Notes under the pieces: generated by a model
What the model was told of the DNA's origin: nothing
The model's database searches: none
The model's input: only the letters and a program-made list of their open reading frames with translations
Made by a program: the position numbers and the translations under genes
Origin: Phellopilus nigrolimitatus
Taxonomy: Eukaryota; Basidiomycota; Agaricomycetes; Hymenochaetales; Hymenochaetaceae
DNA: 64,000 nucleotides
Reading direction: 5' to 3'
Assembly: GCA_021029095.1 (NCBI GenBank)
Contig: JAJOHG010000020.1
Coordinates: 434,001 to 498,000, forward strand
Shown here: in pieces, positions 56,025 to 64,000 of the stretch
Position numbering within the stretch: position 1 is the stretch's first letter
Layout: every line of letters starts with the position of its first letter

Positions 56025-57189
56025 ATGCCATCGACCACTTTCCGTGCCGACGCCGTTCTCTTTGACATGGTTCGTCCTTCCTCATCCACCTTTCCTCTCA
56101 TTCACTAACACGCCCTCTGTCTCGCAGGACGGCACGCTCACCGACTCCATCGCCGCCGTCGAGGCCGCCTGGGGCGCCGTCGCCGTTGATCTCGGCCTCG
56201 ACCCCGAAACTGTCATCGCCGCGACGCACGGCAAGCGCGCCATTGACAACCTTGCGTTCTACTGCCCCGAGATCAAAGCGCACGAGATGGACGCCTGCCG
56301 TCGAGGCCTTCGAGCAGTCTATCCTCGACTTCGCGGACTCCTTGAAGAAGCGTGCGGAGCGCCGCCGCAGCTCCGGCAAGTCGTCGGCGGGTTTCTCTGC
56401 GCGCGCCGGCTTGGACTCGGGCGAGTCGACACCGGCCCTATCCAGCGCATCTGCCTCCTCGTGCAGCAGCTCGTTCTCCACGCCGTCCCTCCCTTCCTCT
56501 TCCTCCTCCAATGATTCCACCACCGGCGCACGGCGCCCTTCCTTCGCGACGCGCCTCTCCGATATGCTCGCATCCGCCCTCCCCGAAGACTCCCCCGTGT
56601 TTGATGAGTCATTCGACGACAAGCACGGCGACGAGAAGCAGGCGGATGCCGACATCGAGGCCGCATGGGAGACAGAGGCCGATAGCGTCGACCGCTCGAT
56701 TCGCATTCTGCCCGGGGTGAAGGACATGATCGAGTGCATACCCGACGGACGGTATGCCGTCGCTACCAGTGGTGCCAGGACTTACGGTTCGTTTCTCCTT
56801 ATCCTTCTGTCAAAACTTACAGCGGACTGACACCTTTCCGCACAGCCTATGGCGCAATGACGCGTGTCGGCATCACCCCGCCGCCCGTGACCATCACCGC
56901 GGATGACAAGCGGCTCAAGGCGGGCAAGCCCGCACCGGACCCCTTCCTCCTCGCTGCGTTCTGCCTGGGATTCGACGCAAAGCGATGCGTCGTCTTTGAG
57001 GACTCGCCATCGGGGATCCGCGCGGGTGTCGCGAGTGGCGCGACCGTCATCGCTGTTTGCACTAGCCACGAGCGCAGCAAGATCGAAGGGTGCGGTGCGC
57101 ATTTCGTTGTGGAGGATATGCGGAAAGTGCGGTGTAGGACCGAGGGCGAGGGCGGAACAATGCAGCTTGTGTTTACTGTCGAGCACTGA
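56025..57189 (+). pseudogene. HAD phosphatase copy D (right arm, outer), frameshifted
   Basis: Exons 56025-56069, 56128-56786 and 56846-57189. One extra T near 56,295 (GACGCCTGCCG in place of GACGCCGCCG) breaks the frame right after HEMDA; downstream everything, including the Ser-rich insert, VATSG, GKPAPDP and FEDSPSGI, is open again in the shifted frame. Mirror of copy A but with a different lesion. Confidence 0.8.
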
Positions 57190-57639
57190 GCCGGGCGCCT
57201 TCCTGCTGTTATTTTGTGTCTTGTTCCTGCTACGCGCCGTGGATTGTTCTGTTTGATATCCTTTCTTCCTATCCTGTATTCTGCGTCCTGTCCTGTCCTG
57301 TTTTCCTCTTCAGGCTCAGTTCTTTCCACATGTCTGCCCCCGTCCTTTCGATCCCTTTTCTTCACTCTGACCGTGCAAATTAACGTAAAACTGTCAGATA
57401 AATGTTATTCATATGTATTGCTGTTCTTGTTGGCGTGCACAAATTCCCCTCCCACTATATCCTAACGCAAGATACATCCGGCTTCGCAAGAGCGGTATCC
57501 TCGTGCTCGAACGCAGATGAGTCGGCCGTGGGTCATCCGGACCACATTTCGGCTGTGCTAGACGTATCACCGTACAATTTATGCAAGCTGTTAGTTTTGC
57601 AATTGAGAGCGGACAGTTTAGAAAGATGGAGGTTTCGGC

Positions 57640-58030
57640 GAGGTTGATGATTTCTATCTAAACCATACCCGATAACTCCGAGATGACACTCAACATGGCG
57701 CTCCTTGGGTCAGACATGAAGTGTTGCTAACCACGACGCCTCGGAACGAAAACCTGCACATTCTCTAATATGTCTTCCACCTCGAAAACTAGAAGTCAGT
57801 CAGCGACGACGACGTTAGATGGAACGAGCAAGGTGAGTTGATACGGGCGCGGAATCCATGTCTCGAGCTGACATGCTATGGTTCAGATTGCCCACACACG
57901 ACATTGCCATTGCAGCTCGAAGCGACATTTCTGTCAACTGACAGAAGACTAGCGTGATACATCTGCCTGAGAAATTTTACAAGGTTTTCACCGATGAGCG
58001 CTGAATTCCGGTCAGGTCAAATGAAAAATC
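57640..58030 (+). pseudogene. ARO8 5' fragment (right arm)
   Basis: Upstream block (CCCGATAACTCCGAGATGACAC), ATGTCTTCCACC... exon-1-like segment ending GATGGAACGAGCAAG, donor GTGAGTT, acceptor TTCAG, then an exon-2-like segment with a one-base loss. Aligns with 61,920-62,370 of the true gene. Confidence 0.75.
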
Positions 58031-58194
58031 CTCATACTCATGTGCTGAACAAAATTTCCAGTCAATGAACCTTTTCTACCTGAGAAGAGTCAGGCGTCGT
58101 TTTTCGGTTGCGGGCAAACTCACAAGAACAAGAACAATCTCGAAATTTCACCGGTGGCTCGACAATACGCGTGCGACAAACATGGCATCGATAC

Positions 58195-58204
58195 TATATA
58201 AAGG
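58195..58204 (+). promoter_or_regulatory. conserved TATA box antisense to P6
   Basis: TATATAAAGG in the conserved block at the 3' end of P6, pointing into it. Confidence 0.5.
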
Positions 58205-58390
58205 AGAGGAGAAAGGAAGAATGGACAAATCTCCGAGACTCGGACCCCAACTACTACGTTCTGCCCTTTGACTACCTCGTCGCCTGCCGAACGCTTGCAG
58301 AACATAGTTGTTTCGTGGTTGACATCCTCTCGGTCATTGGTCGCCAGCGTCGAATGAAGGGCCTTGCATTGCAGACGCACTCGCGCGGGA

Positions 58391-60146
58391 TTATCTACCA
58401 CGCCTTCTGGTCTTCGGTTTGCCGTCTTTGTTGGCCTTTATCAAAAATTTGGCTTCCTCGGCGGCTTTTTTCGCGGCGGCTTCCTTCTTCAAACTCTCGA
58501 TCCGCACACTACGGCGGGAAGGGACTTCTCCAAGCTGGTGGCGTTGTCGCCTTCTGTCAATGCTTGCGGAGGTGCTCGCCAGCGCGCTTACTGTCTCCAC
58601 CGGCAGACAACTGACCTGCCTATCTTCGTCGAGATCGGGTCGGGCGACCATCTGCCCTACATTCTCAGATATGTCCTCGAAGGAATCCCGACGGCGCTTT
58701 CTACTGTCGCTGGCGGGATCGGCGACTGTGCCTGGTTGCACGCTGGTGGTGTTCATCGGCAGGCAGGTCTCCTGTCTATCTTCATATATACTCTGCTTGT
58801 TGGTGTCTTTGATACTCCTGGGAGAGCGGTTTGGAAACTCGACTTTCTCATTTGTGTCCTCAGGAGCGTCGGTGGAGGGATCCCGCCGTCGCTTTGTTCC
58901 CCTGTTCACGGGGGTGTCTGCGTGCGCGTCGGTGGGACTCACTGTTAGGGAGGCCTCCTGTCTGGATTCATGTGCCACCTGTTCGGCGAGCCTTTCGGGG
59001 GATTTGAAAAGTAGGTCATAACGTTCAATCATGGCCCCTGCCATGTCATCATCTCTATCCATGCATCTGAGGCCCCAATAGCCGTGTCGGACAAGACGCT
59101 GCTTCTCCCAGCCGAGATCGCGAGCCGGGCGTTGCGAAAACGGAAGCCGATAACCATTTGCTCTGCATCCATCACCATCCTCGTTCGACGCGCGGGCGTC
59201 CTCCTGCTCGCGAATGAACGCTTCAATTTCCTCGCCTGTCGGGGGATGCGCGTCGGGCGAGACCGTCCAGTTTCCCTGTGACTGGAGTATCCTCCCGCCG
59301 TATGTCGGTACGCCTGTAAGCCGATGAATCCGCCGGTACGCGCCGTGGCCGAGCAACGCGCACGCCAAAGCAGAGTCGAAATGATCCACTAAGTCGAGCC
59401 AGCCAATGGTGAAGAGACGGTCGACGGCCTCTGCGGTGAGTGCGTTGTGCGGGAAATCAAAGATGCCATTATTGTTAAGCCAAAGTATGTAGTGGAACCG
59501 AAGGGCCATTTCATACGCAGGGAAAATTTCGATACGGCTGGCGTTGTCGATGGCAGACTCCTGGAAGGCCTGCTCGTCAGCTAAGTTACGGTGGACGGAC
59601 AAAGCACGGACCTCTATTCCTTCCGCCGCCGTGGCGGACCCAACTTCTTCCATGCCTGCGTCGTCGTCCTCCTCAAGCAATATTTTGTCGATCATATCGT
59701 CGAGCTCCGACCATCTCTCATGCTGTGGGTCTACCAACCCTTGCACTTCGTCCTCGTCACTGGACGTCTCTTCGAGTGGCTTGGACACCGGTTCGGGCGT
59801 TGAGGGTGTATCCGCCTCTATCGAGTTTTGCTTGTTGACCTACACGTGACCTAAGGTCAGCCTTCAGGTCAGTGGGGGACTCGATAGATGCACGCACCTT
59901 GTCTTCGGTCGTTAACGTCTGAATTGTGTCGACAAATGTTGACTGGACGTCGGTGCTTTGTGCGCCGGCGCTGCCCCAGATGGAAGACCGCCCCATGAAG
60001 CTCAGGCCTCCGAATCGGGGGAAAGCGTCAAAGGTGAAGTGGAATGGGGAAGGCGGAGCTTTGTTGTCGGCTGGGATCTCAGGTGCATCTGTAGTAGGTT
60101 CCGAGCGGTCCACGCCTTTGAGAAGACGACGAACTGTCTCTAACAT
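58391..60146 (-). CDS. family P member P6, best-preserved copy; unknown protein
   Basis: Exons 59898-60146, 59612-59839 and 58391-59569 (the 42-bp second intron is in frame and tentative) give 551 residues. The N-terminus is Pro/Ser-rich (MLETVRRLLKGVDRSEP), followed by an acidic stretch (SSDEDEV, LLEEDDDAGMEE). A conserved central part has aromatic and Trp-rich pieces (YEMALRFHYILWLNNNGIF, GWLDLVDHFDSALA, HGYWGLRCMDRDDDM). The C-terminal half is basic and low-complexity (NRGTKRRRDP, RKRRRDSF) with a KEAAAKKAAEEAK coiled coil and a RRRGR end, suggesting a nuclear protein. An A-to-T change makes TAA at 58,391, about 18 residues before the P2 stop. I recognise no domain. TATA at 60,330. Confidence 0.6.
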
Positions 60147-60329
60147 ATTGCTTTGACAAAGGGTGAGCGCAAGGAATGCAACTATAGAAAGGCACTCACA
60201 AGAATAGCTCAGTTTGTGGCTTGTGGCAAGTAGCAAGTGGACTGAGGGTGGACAATAGCGAAGGGGGTCGCAAAGGGCTGGGGGTGGTCGTGGATGTTGG
60301 AATTCAGGTTAGGGACTGAGCCACACCTG

Positions 60330-60338
60330 ATATTTATG
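60330..60338 (-). promoter_or_regulatory. TATA box of P6
   Basis: Minus-strand CATAAATAT, about 190 bp before the ATG at 60146; same as at P2. Confidence 0.5.
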
Positions 60339-60819
60339 CGCCACAGCCTCGCGTCTAGCACGTGAGCGCGTCGCGATGGCTCCCATTGTATTTTGCTTAT
60401 GTCAGTTCTTCGTTCTTTGTTCTTAATCCCTCCCATAATGGAAGGTTCTTAAGGGTGAGTTGTGGATTGTGCTGGAACCTTCGATGAAGCAAGCAGGTTG
60501 ACTGTTCTAGGACTGAAGTGCAGATTTACAGAGTAGTCTTGTGAAGTATGCGTGAAGTAAGACAAAATAAATAGAGCGACTGTCAAGTCTTGGTTTTCTC
60601 TTCGCGAGCCAAACAGCAATGAGATACGAATGACTTAGAAATATGTAGAGGGTTACAGTATTGACGAGTAATACAGGGGAAAGCAGTTTACAGTCCGAGA
60701 ATCTACAGACGTCATTCTTCACAAGTTCGTGTAGGAGCGTCTCATGTCAACTTGTAGACTGGTACAGAATTTATCAGTCATAATGTAAAATAATAGATAA
60801 AAGTAGGGTTACACACCAG

Positions 60820-61720
60820 TAGCTCCGCTACTCGGCTTCGTAGGGAAGATCGCTTCGGAGAGCTCTTCGCCTTTCAGGCCGTGGTACGTAGTCCGCATCT
60901 TCACGGTGAACTCGGAGACACGCAATTCTTCAACTAGGGAAACCGTGCATCCGCCCCAGCCAACGCCTACATGGAGGGATGAGTGAAAGGTACTGATAAG
61001 TAATCCGAGTTGATTTCCATCGGTTTACCGGCTCCCGTATGCACCCGCCTCTTTTTTCAGACGCGTGAGCTGGTGGTCGCCCTCGGCGAGCTCTCGTATA
61101 CCGCCGTGCAGGAGCCGCCCCGTGTAGACAAACTTCACGTATCTCGAGCACGCGCGGTACCTCAAGGAAGGCATACTTTGTACGCCTATAGAGGTGGAAG
61201 CGGGTTGCCTCGACTGGAAAACGCAAAGCGAAATAAAGATAATCTACTTACTGTCGTGTCGATGGCATGAGCCTACGCCAATTGTGCCTTTGTCACCTGC
61301 GTTTTCGCCGAAGCTCACTACGTTGGGAAGGATGACTATACGGTTCAGGAGGAGAGTTCAGAAAGGCGTATGAGATATTTCATCTGCTTCATTTGTTGCG
61401 TTGGAGAGAAAGAGACAGACCCAAACGGGCAGAAATTTACAAGGACGAGCAGAGCAGAATAGTACATCAGAGATCTCTGCAGAGAACGCCTCGTGGTAAT
61501 TCCCGGGAAACGAGGAGATATGAGAGATAAGGCACGGTCAGCTAAACAATGCGTATGTCTCTCGCAGGTCGTCTGCAATGCCATCGCTGAGATTGTCAAG
61601 TGGCTTCATCATCGTCCGGGAACGCTTTCATTAGCTTGACTAGGCGATCCGCGAGCTTGGCCTGGTCTATGCGCAGTGTCTTGGATAAAATTGAGACATA
61701 AGTTGGTTTCCCAAAGAGCG
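60820..61720 (-). pseudogene. galactokinase relic D, divergent neighbour of ARO8
   Basis: The best-preserved relic. Minus-strand pieces in order: LRIDQAKLADRLVKLMKAF, EATRFHLYRRTKYAFLEVP, EAGAYGSR at about 61,030, an intron, VGWGGCTVSLVEELRVSEF, then YHGLKGEELSEAIFPTKPSS before 60,820. The GWGGCT motif and the AGAYGSR and PTKPSSGA words are galactokinase C-terminal signatures. Loss of about 30 residues before AGAYGSR, a frame break after LEVPRVLEIREV and no N-terminal half make it non-functional. Confidence 0.7.
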
Positions 61721-62090
61721 AAAGACACAAGATACATCGTCTCCTCGTGCTCAGGCTTGCCGCTTGCCGCTTGATGAATTTGAAGTACCTTGCATACGCC
61801 GACGAGTCGGACAATGTGGGCCGTCCGGACACCAATTCCGAGAGTGCTGGGCGTAGCAACGTACAATTCATGCGAGCTGCACGAAGGTGATGTTAGTCTT
61901 GCGATTGAGAGCGGATTGGGATGGAGTTTAGTCGGCGAGGTTTCGGCGAAGATCTCTATCCAAACTCACCCGATAACTCCGAGATGACACTTCAGCATGG
62001 CGTTCCTTTAGTCGAGTCAGAGTCAGGGATGCGTGTTGCTGAACTGAAAAGGTACGACGCCGCGCATCGAAAGCCTCTACATTCTCAAGC
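61721..62090 (+). promoter_or_regulatory. ARO8 upstream region
   Basis: Source-like version of the block found in the dispersed copies (GATTGAGAGCGGA, GAGGTTTCGGCGA, CCCGATAACTCCGAGATGACAC). No TATA box stands out. Confidence 0.5.
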
Positions 62091-64000
62091 ATGTCTTCCA
62101 TCGCCGGTCATGTCACGGAGGAGACGAGAGAATCAGCGGCGACCTCGTTAGATGGAACAGGCAAGGTAAGTGTACGGGCAAGAGTTCCGTGTCTCGAAAT
62201 GACATTCTGAGTTTTAGATTACCCACTCCGACGGCATTCCCATTGTGCTCGATGCAGCATCGCCTTTCAACGGACAGCGGCCTAGCGTGTTGCAGCTCCC
62301 TGCAATTTTTTACCAAAAATTCATCTCTGATGAGTCGAAGAGAAGGAAGCCGAATCCCAGTCAGATCGAATCTATTTTCTTTATAAAGTGCCTCATATCC
62401 TGAGCATATCTTCTAGTCCGTGGACTCTTCCCACTTGAGAGACGGCCAGGAGTCATCTCTCTCCTTGCAGGAAAACCCAACCCCGTTACATTCCCGATCA
62501 CGAATCTGCAGGTGACAGTCCGTGCACCTTCCTGGGGGACGTCGTCCACTCCCGAAGAGACTACACTGGATATCTCCAAGGAGTCTCTTGCCGCAGGACT
62601 ACAGTACGGTTCGACGGCAGGATTAGAGCCTTTGGTATCATGGGTCGAAGGATTACAGGAGTATTCTCATGGTCGGAAGCAAGGAGAGGGTTGGCGAGTC
62701 TCCATGGGATCCGGATCGCAGGATCTTTTGTACAAGGTGAATCTGCACCGAACTTTTACCTTGACTCAAATTTCATTCTGAATTGCAGGCATTCCATGCA
62801 CTTATAAATCCTGGGGATTCCTTGCTCGTCGAGTCCCCGGTTTATTCGTGAGTGAAGACATTGTATCCTTAAGACGATTTTGAACATGCTATCTAGAGGT
62901 GTACTCCCAATCGTAGATGAGCTGCGTGGAGAGATCGTGCGTGAGTGTCAATTAAGTCTCTTCAAAGGCTATACGTCCCGTTGACTAGTTATTCAGCCGT
63001 TGAAACGGACTCGGAAGGCATCAAGTCTTCTTTTCTTAGATCTGTCTTGGAGACCTGGCCTTCATCGAAACCCCTACCGAAGTTTTTGTACACCGTTCCG
63101 GTAAGCTGAAAATACCATTAATTCTAAAATGCTTAAATTTTCTTTTTCTCAAGTATGGCTGCAATCCGTCTGGCACGACAGCTTCGACTGAAAGACGCCG
63201 AGAAGTTCTCGAGCTCTCTAGAAAATATGATTTCTTGATATTGGAAGGTCCGAAGCATAGCTCGCGTGGACTCTATTATCTTGAATCTGACTCGGAAATT
63301 CTAGATGACCCTTATTATTATCTTTACTATGGCAAAGCCGCCCGCCCGCCGTCCTTCTTTACCCTGGAACTCGAGCAACCGGATGTCGGCCGAGTGCTTC
63401 GCTTCGATAGTTTATCAAAAATTTTATCCGCTGGAATTCGGATAGCTTTTGCTTCTGGTCCAGCACCGCTCTTAGATGCCATAAATCTGCATGTAGGTGT
63501 CTTTACGATTGAGCGAATTCTGGCCAACCTGGCCTGATTATTGCACACAGACGGCCTCTGCCAACCTACAAGTGTCATCTCTCACGCAGGTCATCACTCT
63601 CTCTGTGATGCAATCCTGGGGTTACGACGGCTTCAAGACGCACACAGAAGCGGTCGCGGAGTTCTACCGCCAGAAACGGGACGCTTTCGAGAAAGCGATG
63701 CACCATCATCTCAGCGACATCGCTGAATGGAGCACTCCAGAAGCAGGGATGTTTTTCTGGTGTGTATCCAGCATTTTGTTGTTTATAGGACGATTTGTTT
63801 ACCGTGCTTATTTTCACCATTCCCGTGACTTTCTTTCCTTCAGGTTCAAACTTCTTCTCAACGATCCTTCCAAACCCGCGAGCGTGGTCGATGAAGACTC
63901 TGAAGAGCTCATTAGCACGAGGGCGCTTGAGAACGGCGTGCTTGCACTGCCGGGTACTTCTTTCTTAGCGACTGGCGGTAAGACCGCGTACGTGCGTGCG
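62091..64000 (+). CDS. ARO8: aromatic/2-aminoadipate aminotransferase (ARO8-like), 3' end outside window
   Basis: PLP-dependent class I/II aminotransferase acting on aromatic amino acids and, in some fungi, 2-aminoadipate or kynurenine. Ten exons lie in the window: 62091-62165, 62218-62359, 62417-62736, 62789-62847, 62897-62940, 62997-63100, 63154-63247, 63305-63492, 63551-63759 and 63844 onward, about 464 residues so far without a break. Signatures: ESKRRKPNPIRGLFPLERRP, AGKPNPVTFPI, LQYGSTAGLEPL, GSGSQDLLYKAF, TVPYGCNPSGTT, ILEDDPYYYLYYG, and the PLP lysine (about 318) in DSLSKIL. The Met at 62091 is chosen because exon 1 keeps phase; its 25 residues are poorly conserved. Exon 7 ends at GAAG/GTCCGA, so the longer read-through frame is intronic. 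Its first two exons seed the fragments elsewhere. Confidence 0.92.

Larger units (their letters stand above)
52902..61700 (-). repeat. right arm of ~8.8-kb inverted segmental duplication
   Basis: Inverted partner of 27,530-36,362. Gene order from the inner edge out: HAD C, HAD D, ARO8 5' fragment, P6, galactokinase relic D. It ends where the true ARO8 begins. Confidence 0.85.

Noticed and set aside
61010..61270. Plus-strand 86-codon frame over galactokinase relic D
   Set aside because: It is antisense to recognisable galactokinase words (AGAYGSR, GWGGCT) and the same antisense frame appears in relic B only by duplication.

Overview
The window is eukaryotic and looks like a filamentous basidiomycete, most likely an Agaricomycete of the Polyporales type. 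Genes are split by many short introns of about 45-65 bp with GT-AG ends, promoters carry TATA boxes 50-190 bp before the ATG, and coding exons are GC-rich. Conserved host genes are ORC1 (9.3-12.1 kb, minus), a GH27 alpha-galactosidase (19.7-21.3 kb, plus) and an ARO8-type aminotransferase that runs off the right edge (62.1 kb onward, plus).

Most of the rest is duplicated DNA in various stages of decay. (1) An F-box-like gene and a divergent MDR-type reductase lie at 0-2.9 kb, with a second inverted copy of the pair at 40.1-41.9 kb. (2) 3-9 kb is a cluster of short terminal-inverted-repeat elements plus two decayed copies of a small membrane-protein gene. (3) A five-exon gene with a helical domain resembling the fungal HeLo/MLKL-N-terminal four-helix bundle occurs three times, with its promoter, at 14.6-16.3, 22.4-24.0 and 25.4-27.1 kb. 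(4) About 8.8 kb is present as an inverted pair (27.5-36.36 kb and 52.90-61.7 kb). Each arm carries a galactokinase relic, one member of an unknown six-copy gene family (called family P here), a 5' fragment of ARO8, and two tandem HAD-phosphatase genes. Of the four phosphatase copies only the one at 34.4-35.6 kb is intact.

The 16.5-kb spacer between the arms holds the intact MDR reductase in a cassette flanked by inverted repeats, three more decayed P copies, an unrecognised membrane-anchored protein (36.8 kb), and a 5.37-kb DNA transposon without visible transposase (45,030-50,396). The transposon splits one P copy in two; its long inverted ends are arrays of a 21-bp unit beginning ATTGTAGAT.

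Metabolically, alpha-galactosidase would release galactose for a galactokinase, but every galactokinase copy here is broken. The true ARO8 5' end still sits beside a galactokinase relic in divergent orientation, and this junction is the apparent source of the ARO8 fragments scattered through the window. Several near-intact copies differ from their sisters by single-base indels, so each frameshift call should be read as pseudogenisation or an assembly error.
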